Shown here one piece after another: positions 1 to 6,909 of a stretch of DNA of 11,052 nucleotides (positions are counted from its first letter, which is position 1; every line of letters begins with the position of its first letter). The notes under the pieces were generated by a model. It saw only the letters and a list, made by a program, of their open reading frames with translations, was not told the origin of the DNA and did not search any database. The position numbers and the translations under genes are program-made. The DNA is from Smittium mucronatum. Its lineage: Eukaryota > Kickxellomycota > Harpellomycetes > Harpellales > Legeriomycetaceae. Where the stretch lies: assembly GCA_001953115.1 (NCBI GenBank), contig LSSL01005003.1:1-11052 (forward strand). The letters are read 5' to 3'.

Positions 1-31
1 TCGCCAGTGGGCCATTTCGCGCCATTTTCAT
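1..31 (-). CDS. Possible start of a divergent gene cut by the left edge
   Basis: An ATG at 31-29 on the minus strand opens a frame that stays open to the window edge and would encode MKMARNGPLA. These bases are GC-rich compared with the following 200, as expected at the edge of a coding region. Ten codons cannot be identified, and the open frame may be chance. If real, the 1-610 interval is a divergent promoter shared with the inhibitor gene. On the plus strand, frame 2 is also open from base 2 to about 118 and could instead be the tail of a gene, but its translation has no recognisable features. Confidence 0.15.
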   Translation of the reverse strand, partial: MKMARNGPLA

Positions 32-78
32 GACCGAAATTTATTTTGTCTTACTTCCATCCAAAAAATTAACATTCT

Positions 79-246
79 ATTGGTCGAACAGTTGAGTTTG
101 GCTAATAAATTTGTATAGATTAAGCAAATCGTAGTGCTTTTCACACATTGAGACGAAATAGTTAAAATATGAATAGCTGATAGCCACTTTTTATTGGCAG
201 AATCCTAAAAAAATTTAGCTTTAGTACGCATTTACATTTCTATTGG
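79..246. promoter_or_regulatory. Three ATTGG (inverted CCAAT) boxes
   Basis: ATTGG occurs at 79-83, 193-197 and 242-246. The first and third sit in nearly the same context, ACATTCTATTGG and ACATTTCTATTGG. CCAAT boxes are bound by the HAP2/3/5 (NF-Y) complex in fungi and work in either orientation. Three in 170 bp upstream of the inhibitor gene, or of a possible divergent gene to the left, is suggestive. The pentamer is short, so some or all could be chance. Confidence 0.3.
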
Positions 247-417
247 TTTGGTGGCGAATACATTTTATTGTGCCAATATTTTACACATTAAGTAAAAAGT
301 TTGGTCTTGAAAAGAGACACCTAGGTTCGAAAATATGCCCTATATTTGATGAATTGGATACGCTTGAACCTTCAACCCAGTTATCAATGCCAAAAATTAA
401 ATGGAAATTAATTTTAA

Positions 418-513
418 TTCCCGAATCCATACGGTACAACTGGAAGAGATAAACAAAACTACGTAAGCTTACAGGAGGGGCATTTTTAGCAATCATAGTC
501 AGAGTATATAAAG
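418..513 (+). promoter_or_regulatory. Stress-type promoter of the inhibitor gene: TTC-N2-GAA, AGGGG and TATA box
   Basis: Three elements lie in order upstream of the start codon at 611. TTCCCGAA at 418-425 is two inverted nGAAn units, a minimal heat-shock element lacking a clear third unit. AGGGG at 476-480 matches the yeast stress response element bound by Msn2/Msn4-type zinc fingers. TATATAAAG at 505-513 is a strong TATA box about 100 bp before the ATG. A TATA-containing, stress-responsive promoter would suit a gene controlling vacuolar proteolysis. The TATA call is fairly firm; the two upstream elements are short matches. Confidence 0.5.
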
Positions 514-534
514 TGAAATTTGCTCTTACAACCG

Positions 535-543
535 ATGAACTAG
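535..543 (+). other. Two-codon upstream ORF in the probable 5' UTR
   Basis: ATG-AAC-TAG lies 22 bases after the TATA box and 67 bases before the next in-frame gene start at 611. If transcription begins at the usual yeast distance from the TATA box (roughly 40-120 bp), some transcripts would include it and others would not. A minimal upstream ORF can lower translation of the main frame. It is also a short string that could occur by chance. Confidence 0.2.
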
Positions 544-610
544 ATTATCTGTTTTATTAAATTTAGAAATAAAAACAGCGCTTGAAAAACTAAATAATCC
601 AAAAACTATT

Positions 611-826
611 ATGGCCAAATATATTGTTGTTTTCAATGCTGCCTCTTCGGAATCCGTTAAGTCCAGCACAATTTCTAAGATTGAGAGTCTCGGTGGCAGC
701 GTCATCAATCATTTGAGCATTATTAACGGCGTTTCAATCGACTTACCTGAAAGTTCTGTCTCTGATCTTGAAGCTGACGAAAACGTAAAGTACGTTGAGA
801 AGGATTCTGAGGTCCATATAAATTAA
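611..826 (+). CDS. PBI2: Proteinase B inhibitor, I9-domain family (Pbi2-like)
   Basis: This 71-residue protein is a stand-alone inhibitor I9 domain, the same fold as subtilisin propeptides. Family members bind the vacuolar serine protease proteinase B (Prb1) tightly and protect the cytosol from it. In S. cerevisiae the homologue also pairs with thioredoxin in the LMA1 complex, which acts in vacuole fusion. Visible features are the first beta strand KYIVVF (3-8), a helix around 13-26, the GG turn at 28-29, the second strand and loop INGVSIDLP (38-46), a short helix SVSDLEADENV (49-59) and the tail YVEKDSEVHIN (61-71). That tail closely matches the end of yeast Pbi2; in this family the C terminus enters the protease active site. 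There is no signal peptide, as expected for a cytosolic inhibitor. Length is close to the usual 70-76 residues. The ATG has A at -3, and no intron is needed. It converges with the LOG gene on the right. Confidence 0.9.
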   Translation: MAKYIVVFNAASSESVKSSTISKIESLGGSVINHLSIINGVSIDLPESSVSDLEADENVKYVEKDSEVHIN

Positions 827-1083
827 AGGGTTTCACGATTTTTTACTTTTGTTTCCTCAAAAAGGGAGACCTCCTAGAACTATATTCCTTGTATTGATAA
901 ATTTAGGTCTCATTTTAATAAAAAAAAATTTAAATTGAGCTTCTATGAAGGCGACCAAATTATGAGCTTCAGCTCCTAAACAAATTTAATCAAGAACAAT
1001 TCGGGGGAATAGAGGTTTTATTTTATTTATACAAGTAAGGAGAGATGAAAAGCTACCTTTTGGATCGAAAAAAATAATATAAA
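827..1083. terminator. Shared 3' region of two convergent genes
   Basis: This 257-bp interval separates the stop codons of the convergent inhibitor and LOG genes. On the plus strand AATAAA at 917-922, followed by an A run, is a candidate polyadenylation signal for the inhibitor. On the minus strand the T-rich plus stretch at 1017-1030 reads as overlapping AATAAA-like words and would serve the LOG transcript. GAGACCT at 866-872 and AGGTCTC at 905-911 form a perfect 7-bp inverted pair around a 32-nt loop just before the plus-strand signal. Fungal 3' signals are degenerate, so exact sites are uncertain. Confidence 0.45.
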
Positions 1084-1701
1084 CTACGAAGTACTCCAGT
1101 CCAGATTGAATCTAGTCTCTGGAGCAACATACGAGTCAATGGAAGCGAGGACGTCGCCAACACTATCGCAAAACGAAGCGATCTTCATATTCCCATCAGA
1201 AATGAAGCCGGATTGTACAGAGTTCTCAAAGAGTTTTACAAGAGGGTCGTAGAAGCCATTGAAGTTCAGTATAACTATGGGTTTGTTATGGATTCCGAGA
1301 ATAGACCAAGTGGTTATTTCGAGCAATTCTTCGAAAGTACCATATCCGCCTGGAAGTGATACGAAGGCTGAACATTTATCAGCCATAATGCGCTTTCTCG
1401 AATGCATATCTTTGACCATGATCGTTGAGATAGAGCCTTTTCCACCAACGAATGAATCCTCAGAGACACTGCTTTCCTCGGTGCTGAGGGCTTCTGGTAT
1501 AACTCCCAACACGTGTGACCCGGCTTGATAAGCTCCCTTAGCCACTAGACCCATTAACCCTCGACCCCCTCCCCCGTACACGAGATTATACCCATTTTCT
1601 GCTATGAGCCTTCCTAGATCCTCTGCCGCGTGTCCAAGTTCCGGGTCCTCAGGCACTTTTGAAGCACAGAATACGCAAATATAATCGCCTTTATTCAACA
1701 T
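1084..1701 (-). CDS. LOG-family phosphoribohydrolase (lysine-decarboxylase-like Rossmann fold), YJL055W-type
   Basis: The 205-residue product is a cytosolic LOG-family enzyme. Characterised members hydrolyse nucleoside 5'-monophosphates, such as cytokinin ribotides, to base and ribose 5-phosphate. The yeast relative YJL055W has been linked to tolerance of pyrimidine analogues. Motifs in order are the first Rossmann strand YICVFCAS (7-14), the phosphate loop YGGGGRGLMG (42-51), GVIPEAL (66-72), MHSRKR (99-104) holding the family arginine, and PGGYGTFEE (117-125) holding the catalytic glutamate. GIHNKPIVILN (136-146) and the tail RFNLDW (197-202), typical of the yeast group, follow. Residues 73-92 are a Ser/Glu-rich insert, as in fungal members compared with the shorter bacterial ones. 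No key residue is missing. The start at 1701 is the only in-frame ATG; the frame stays open upstream to at least 1791 without another ATG. TTCAG just before GTACAAATG could be a 3' splice site, so an upstream exon is possible. The in vivo substrate is unknown. Confidence 0.9.
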   Translation of the reverse strand: MLNKGDYICVFCASKVPEDPELGHAAEDLGRLIAENGYNLVYGGGGRGLMGLVAKGAYQAGSHVLGVIPEALSTEESSVSEDSFVGGKGSISTIMVKDMHSRKRIMADKCSAFVSLPGGYGTFEELLEITTWSILGIHNKPIVILNFNGFYDPLVKLFENSVQSGFISDGNMKIASFCDSVGDVLASIDSYVAPETRFNLDWSTS

Positions 1702-1890
1702 TTGTACCTGAATAGATAATATGATTGTATTACTCTTAATACTTTTCTGTGTCAGAAAGAAAGGATATGATATGTAAAATAGATTATTCAATATTTCATA
1801 CTGCTTTCATATTTACATTTGTCTAATTTATTTCCTTCATCCCATCAACCTCTATCCTATTCGAGGATGCATTTCCATTATTAGTAAGAT
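1702..1890. promoter_or_regulatory. Upstream region of the LOG gene
   Basis: This should hold the LOG promoter and 5' UTR on the minus strand. I see no convincing TATA box close to the start. A TATA-like stretch (minus-strand GTATATTTAAAG) lies near 1970-1981, about 270 bp upstream, and a CCAAT pentamer sits at 1957-1961. ATCCT at 1854-1858 and AGGAT at 1864-1868 form a small hairpin. None of these is decisive. Confidence 0.25.
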
Positions 1891-2007
1891 ATGCACCCTG
1901 GATTTTGTATTTGGCTTTTTATGCTGGCCTTTTGTAGCTGTGTATCAGAATTTCCACCAATAAAATTCTTTAAATATACATTAGAACCCTCCCGATATTA
2001 TAACTGA
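1891..2007 (+). CDS. Possible 38-residue secreted-type peptide or first exon
   Basis: I do not recognise this ORF. It runs from ATG at 1891 to TGA at 2005-2007. The N terminus MHPGFCIWLFMLAFCSC has a short polar start, a hydrophobic core (5-15) and small residues after it, like a signal peptide. The remaining 20 residues are SEFPPIKFFKYTLEPSRYYN after one valine. A GT in the codons near 1941 (GTATCA) resembles a fungal 5' splice site, so this could be the first exon of a longer gene, but no second exon was found. Its length is within chance expectation, and it overlaps the end of the minus-strand ORF by 27 bp. Confidence 0.15.
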   Translation: MHPGFCIWLFMLAFCSCVSEFPPIKFFKYTLEPSRYYN

Positions 2008-2226
2008 GTTCTGATTTCTTTCTATGTATATATATGCGCCTTCATTATTTAAAGGGTTAGATAGCCCCTGTGACTCATGTTTTATTGGATAATATTTAAA
2101 AAATTCACCAATTGTATAATAGACTGAACTCCATTGAATAAAACCACCCATTTGGCAAATATATCTCCTCTGTTCTTCCAATACCATCCAAATAATACTA
2201 CTGGAAAATATAATTTGTTTAGACAT
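1981..2226 (-). CDS. Possible 81-residue hypothetical protein
   Basis: No family is recognised. The ORF starts with ATG-TCT-AAA (Met-Ser-Lys) with A at -3, a typical yeast start context, and ends with TAA. Residues 5-16 (IIFSSSIIWMVL) form a short hydrophobic stretch; the rest is polar and mixed, with GGFIQWSSVYYTIGEFFKYY in the middle and IYIERNQNSVIISGGF near the end. It is on the same strand as the LOG gene and ends 279 bp before its start. At this AT content an 81-codon frame can occur by chance, and GC is far below the two real genes. I would keep it only as a candidate. Confidence 0.25.
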   Translation of the reverse strand: MSKQIIFSSSIIWMVLEEQRRYICQMGGFIQWSSVYYTIGEFFKYYPIKHESQGLSNPLNNEGAYIYIERNQNSVIISGGF

Positions 2227-2880
2227 ATTTCAATTACATTAAGCCAATACTTTAATGAGAAAGTGAATACATCATTCCTATATTAGGATGCTGGTGAAAC
2301 TATTTTGGATGAATATAATTTCAGCATGAACTGCCTGCAAAAACAAAGAATTTGAATTCGGACCCAAATGATTCTAGACTAAATCGCTAAGGTCTATATG
2401 TATTAATTTGATAAATAGTAGCCTATTTCTATTTGTTAGTGGAGAAGTATATAAATGATGACACTAAAGATTGAACTCCACCTATTGATTCCCCTGGCTA
2501 ATGTTTGTAGCTTTCACCGCAGGATACCACATTCCAATAAATAAGATCATTTCAACTGTCTAGCACTAAAATCCTTTAACGGAACCGTTGAATTAGCACG
2601 TTCTGGGCCGTAAAATCACCAACCTGTCGAAAATCTTATCAAAACGCTGCAGTTGATATTTTCAAATAACCAATCATAATATTTAACTCCACTAATTAAA
2701 TCATAATAGCCAAATACGGTATCTATATGCTATAAATTAAATCATTTATCCACGCCTTTTAATTTATAATCTATAGTTCGAGTCTTTATCTGTTGGCGTT
2801 TTTATCAAGCTCGTTTAAAATTTTGTCTTTCAAATCTAGAATTTTGAAATCTCAGGCTCATTATCTTTTTTAAAAAAAAA
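2227..2880. other. Intergenic transition zone with a short GC-elevated island
   Basis: No gene is called here. Bases 2461-2640 have about 40% GC by hand count (46 C and 26 G in 180), clearly above what follows. Within the island, two 22-codon open stretches look protein-like but have no start codon: one on the plus strand at 2545-2613, ending NGTVELARSGP, and one on the minus strand containing LQRFDKIFDRLVILRPRTC. AACGG-AA-CCGTT at 2578-2589 is a perfect dyad. The island could be a decayed exon or a regulatory patch. I tested it for a tRNA fold and found none. Confidence 0.3.
2578..2589. promoter_or_regulatory. CGG-N2-CCG dyad, possible zinc-cluster factor site
   Basis: AACGGAACCGTT is a perfect 12-bp dyad with a 2-bp centre. 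Gal4-type Zn2Cys6 regulators bind paired CGG triplets, and Leu3-type sites have CCGG-N2-CCGG geometry, close to ACGG-N2-CCGT here. In AT-rich DNA such a GC-bearing dyad is uncommon. It is about 350 bp upstream of the candidate minus-strand ORF and about 880 bp upstream of the LOG start, so any target is uncertain. Confidence 0.2.
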
Positions 2881-3540
2881 TAAACACTATCACTGTTTTT
2901 TCTATTTTTATATAAGAGTGAAAAATTAGTAGAATTTATAATTTGTAAAAAAACAGTGCCTATAGATTGGATGTATAGTTATATTATCACCTTTAATTTG
3001 GGTTGCTATTTATTAATAATAATTGGTTTCTATTATTTAATTCATTTCTATCGCTAATTTTACTTTTTTACTGTCTGTTTACTTATTTTCGGCGTGAATA
3101 TGAATACTTTAACCCTTTTAACCTTAATAAAGCATATTTTTCAATTAGAGGGATATCACTTTATTCATTAATGCATAAATTTATCGAAAATAAAATTTAT
3201 TTCAAAATTAAGTTCTTTCTTTCAAATGTATTTTTTGAAAAAAAATTTCTAATTTAGTTTTGGAAAAAATTTAATCGATCAAATTTTAAGAGATTAAAAA
3301 AAAACTTTTTGTATCTTTTAATCCACATTCTATGTACTAATATGTCTTTATAAATGTGAAACTAAGTATAGTTACAAATTATTTAGTTCTTAACGTGTTT
3401 GAAATAGCCACATAGTCACATAGCCTCATCAATCTCTTGAAAGAATTTTTTCTGTCATTTATTATGCTGTAATAAGAAAATACAGTGATATTTTTTTAAG
3501 TCAGAAATCTCTTACCATATTTGTTTTATATAATATGAGC
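2881..3540. other. First part of the AT-rich desert, no gene
   Basis: GC falls to about 22% by hand count (76 C and 71 G in 660 bases). Open frames here lack a proper ATG start and consist of Phe, Ile, Leu, Lys and Asn runs, as expected of random AT-rich sequence. A small direct repeat, CACATAG-T-CACATAG, lies at about 3410-3424; its second half resembles a degenerate yeast CDEI/Cbf1 site. No RNA gene or mobile element was found. Confidence 0.5.
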
Positions 3541-4800
3541 GTTTTTAGAATATTTTGGATCTTTCATTTGACTTTTTTTATCAAAATCTCCCACCCCTAG
3601 CTCCATTCTTTTAAAAACCCTTTCTAAAACATCTTCCCATATCCAATTCTTATTTTGATTGATTTTTTAGCTTTTATTATTAACACTTTTTCGCCCATAG
3701 ATATACCTTGATGTCCATAGCGAATAATCATATCTAGTATTCAAAACCCCCACAATTTACTTTTGATATCTTAATATTCTTTTTATAAACTAAAATTCCA
3801 TAAGCTGAGCTTGATATCAAAAAGAAATGTGTTGAGCTAATAATGAAATGATCTGATAATAGATATCAGCTAAATAATGATTAGGTATTCACACAACCTA
3901 ATACAGCCTTTAAAATTTATCCGATATTGATAAAATCAACACTCTACACCCAATTTATCCTCACTTCTAATGTACCATATATAACTGAACAATCCCTATT
4001 ATTTCATAAATTTCTCGTCTCGAAATCTCCTCTTTTTCCACCACAAAATTATGTTAAAATTATCCGTAACCTTAGAAACAATACTTTCGTATATATTTAA
4101 TATTAATAGTCTAATTCTTTATCTGAGAAAAGTATGAAAATGAAAATTAAAAAATTGAATTTATTTTACCTGATTATCATTCCCCGTATTTATTTAATTT
4201 TCTAAATCCGAAATAGCATAATTAAAATATAAGTCCAAATCATTTTGATAATTATTGAAATTCGAATCCTCATGTCATCAATTACTTTTCTTTGAATTTA
4301 AACCTCCAAAACTTCACCTCATTTAAATTAAAAATACTGCTAAAACCCGATGGTCTAAAATTATCGCTTATAAAACCTGATTATATACCTCAAATAAACC
4401 CAAAACAGTATTTATTTTCATACTTTGACTTTTTGAAAAAAAGAATTGTTTCAATATTAAGCCTCCATAAAAAATTAGTTTAATATTTTTGTGTGATAAA
4501 ATTTCTAATGCCAACAATACGCCTATTTATTTTTTTATACATCTTTTCCACTCTTTTGGAAAGACTTGACATTCAAAATTTCAAAAATCATATCACTTCC
4601 TAGAAAATTATCAACCCTTAAAGCTCCCGATTAAAAAGTTCTATTATATTAGAAAATTAACAGCTCATTTTATAATATTTTATAGTCAACTTATCCGATA
4701 AAACCTCATTTCAAAATGCTTGTAGCCTTTATTTTTGATTTATCTATTCTATAAAATCCAAGAACAACATTAAAAAGATTGGAAATTTTACATTCCTGAT
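3541..4800. other. C-rich, G-poor non-coding block with strong strand asymmetry
   Basis: By hand count this 1,260-base block has 226 C and 101 G on the plus strand, so C outnumbers G more than two to one at 26% GC. The neighbouring 2881-3540 interval is balanced. No credible ORF exists on either strand; the longest frame, near 4292-4483, has no ATG start. Such bias usually reflects long-term transcription or replication in one direction, or a relic of a strand-biased sequence. No repeat unit was seen that would produce it directly. Confidence 0.55.
3698..3902. repeat. Cluster of short dyad symmetries
   Basis: Five perfect or near-perfect inverted repeats occur in about 200 bp: TAGATAT (3698-3704) with ATATCTA (3730-3736); AAGCT-G-AGCTT (3802-3812); TTGATATCAA (3811-3820); CTGATA (3853-3858) with TATCAG (3864-3869); and ATTAGGT (3880-3886) with ACCTAAT (3896-3902). 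The last two have loops of 5 and 9 nt. The cluster lies inside the C-rich block. Each dyad is short, but several contain G or C and are unlikely to be pure AT chance. Confidence 0.4.
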
Positions 4801-5194
4801 AGCAACTTGTGCTCATACACTGATTTGTTTAAATTTTAGAGTAAAAGAAAAAGGAATACTGTTTCCATTTTTTTAAAAAAAATAGAGGATTTTTAATGCC
4901 AAATAATAGCTATATAGTGCCGGAAAAACATTTTTTCAAAAATAAATAAACAATAAACCTATCGAAATTATTTATTTTGTTTTAATTATAGTTTTTAGAT
5001 TTGGTTTATAATAAAGACAAAGTTAGAATCCTTTATTTAATTAATATGTTAAATATATACCGAAATATTCTCATGATTTTATCTAAAAACCAAAATTTAG
5101 AAAATGTTAAAAGAATTAATACCATTCCCTTATAAAAAATAATTAAATAACCAGCATATTTAATTTTTTGGGGTGTCCTTGAGAGAAATTACTT

Positions 5195-5210
5195 CAATAA
5201 TAATAATAAA
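5195..5210. repeat. Short AAT microsatellite
   Basis: About four and a half copies of AAT run in tandem, followed by an A run. It is a simple-sequence tract with no visible role. Confidence 0.6.
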
Positions 5211-6151
5211 AACCTACCTTTTTTTGTTGGTAGTAATAATTAAACTTATAAAATTTTTAAAGTTTAAAATTTTAATTTTTTTATTTAATATTAATTATAG
5301 ATATTACAAATAATTTTAAAAAAATATTTTTTACATTAGATATATTATCGAAAAATGAATTTTTAGAGAGAAATATAAGAAGGGGTAAATAAAATTTTAA
5401 ATTAATAATCCATTATTATTTTTAAAAAAATAAAAAACTTTAAATAAATATAAAGAAATTTTTTTCACACATCAAAAATCAACACCTCCCCAATTTAAGC
5501 AAAATATAAACGTTGATATCATCTTTTGAAACTCGAAGCTTTATTTAAAATATAGTGGTTTATACACATTTAATAATAAATAAGAAAATTATTAGAAAAC
5601 GTGTAATTTTTTATATTGCAGTTGTTGATTATACATTATAATAAAACTATGTGATTTCTATCCCATTTTTTAAACTCTATTTATAATTTTATTAAATAAA
5701 CAATATATTGATATATTCTACAATTTCATTTATTTATTCAGAAATGATGTTTTGAATTTTAGGTGAGATATTTGATTATATTATAGCCATATTTTGTTAG
5801 ACTAATTAAAATATATTTAAGGATAAATTGAAAAAAAGAAGCAAAATCATTAACATAAGCCAAATTATTTCCCACTAAATCATCTAAAATTTAATATCTC
5901 TTGTATAATTTTTTTTTTTTAATAGATTATATCGATTATTTTTAAAAATATATACGCTAAGGCGATTCGTTATAAATTACATATCTTATCGATATATTAT
6001 TTCCTAAAATCGACCTTACATTTTTATTAGAATATAAGATATTAATAGACCTAGAGAGATAAATATATTGATATTAATTTCTTAAAATATAAATAACTAA
6101 TGCTCGATGCCTAAATATCCCTATCATACCTTTATCTAGTGCTTGGTAAAT

Positions 6152-6180
6152 ATTTATATTTAAATTTAAATTTAAATTTA
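6152..6180. repeat. Palindromic TTTAAA tandem repeat next to an ARS-consensus match
   Basis: TTTAAA is repeated nearly four times from 6159 to 6180, giving a self-complementary tract. It is overlapped by ATTTATATTTA at 6152-6162, an exact match to the budding-yeast ARS core WTTTAYRTTTW. Matches to this consensus are expected by chance at this AT content, and many yeasts do not use it, so origin function is only a possibility. The repeat itself is plain in the sequence. Confidence 0.5.
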
Positions 6181-6430
6181 TAAATAAGCTAAAATACCTT
6201 ATTATTATTGTTTATGGTCTAAAGTTTCCCCTAAAATTCATTATACTTAATAAGTATCTTGATTTCGCTTTTAAAAAATATCATCAATATTATAGAGAAA
6301 AAGCCACCTAATAGATCCCTTTAATTAATTGATGACTTTTTGGAAATTTTTCTAAATTTAGCTTTATTTTATTTTTTCCGAATATTATTTTAACAATCGA
6401 TCTTCGTTACATAAAAAAATAACAATAACA

Positions 6431-6462
6431 ATATCTATATCTATATCTATATCTATATATAT
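6431..6462. repeat. ATATCT hexamer microsatellite
   Basis: Four perfect copies of ATATCT run from 6431 to 6454 and decay into an AT dinucleotide run to about 6462. It is a simple tandem repeat, probably length-variable between strains. Confidence 0.75.
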
Positions 6463-6570
6463 AAAAATTAGATTAAATAGAGCAATAGCTGGAATAATCG
6501 CCTATTTTTTTTATTGTAAACTTTTAAATCTATCAAGTTTCAAAAAAAAAAGTTTAATATAATAATTACA

Positions 6571-6593
6571 ATCAAAGATTTGGTATCTTTGAT
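6571..6593. repeat. Perfect 9-bp stem-loop
   Basis: ATCAAAGAT at 6571-6579 and ATCTTTGAT at 6585-6593 pair perfectly around the loop TTGGT. Long T runs follow from about 6604 on the plus strand. The shape resembles a hairpin terminator, but no gene lies upstream and the setting is eukaryotic. It may be a protein-binding dyad, a cruciform-prone site or chance. Confidence 0.5.
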
Positions 6594-6891
6594 GAAATTT
6601 GAATTTTTTTTAATTTTTTTTCTAGAAATTCCCAAACTGAAGTTTATAAAAAAACAGAGAAAAATAATAAAGATAATTTAAAAAATTGACTTTTTATATT
6701 AATTTTTTTAATCCTTAATTAAATTTAATTGTTTTGAATATTTTTTAAACCTTCTAAATTACTACATTAAACTTTATATTCGTCTTATATTCTTGTGGTT
6801 TGCATGTGCTCAGATTTATAATTTATACCTTTTATTAAGGTTAAAAGATTTATTTCACTAATGATTTTACGAAAACAATGAAATTTTTTTT

Positions 6892-6909
6892 ATAAAAAGC
6901 GCTTTTTAT
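6892..6909. repeat. Perfect 18-bp palindrome
   Basis: ATAAAAAGCGCTTTTTAT is an uninterrupted palindrome centred on AGCGCT. The central GCGC is rare in this AT-rich surrounding. It lies 31 bp before a TTCCGAA word. It could be a dimer-binding site or a hairpin-forming sequence; no role can be assigned. Confidence 0.55.

Noticed and set aside
225..452. Open frame of 76 codons on the plus strand
   Set aside because: It has no ATG near its start (a frame beginning at 243 would need TTG), no recognisable motif, and overlaps the promoter elements of the inhibitor gene.
281..708. Minus-strand open frames of 60-71 codons
   Set aside because: They overlap the promoter and the inhibitor coding sequence, have no family features, and the later one is antisense to a well-supported gene.
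1259..1528. Plus-strand open frame inside the LOG gene
   Set aside because: It is antisense to conserved LOG motifs and is a by-product of the coding composition.
1702..1791. N-terminal extension of the LOG protein
   Set aside because: The frame is open but contains no ATG before 1701, and the extra residues do not resemble the family. A spliced upstream exon remains possible but is not shown.
2761..2800. tRNA B-box-like GTTCGAGTC
   Set aside because: The flanking bases do not form a proper T stem and there is no matching acceptor stem or A box upstream. Similar partial matches near 84, 323 and 4261 fail for the same reason.
3003..3257. 84-codon open frame rich in Phe, Leu and Ile
   Set aside because: It begins at TTG, the first ATG comes only near its end, and its composition is that of random AT-rich DNA. 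It might look like a membrane protein, but this is a composition effect.
4292..4483. 63-codon open frame in the C-rich block
   Set aside because: It has no ATG start and no motif; low-complexity Leu, Lys and Ile content fits chance.
6571..6620. Bacterial-type intrinsic terminator
   Set aside because: The hairpin and T runs fit the shape, but the stem is AT-rich, the T run is about ten bases away, the genes are fungal, and no transcription unit lies upstream.
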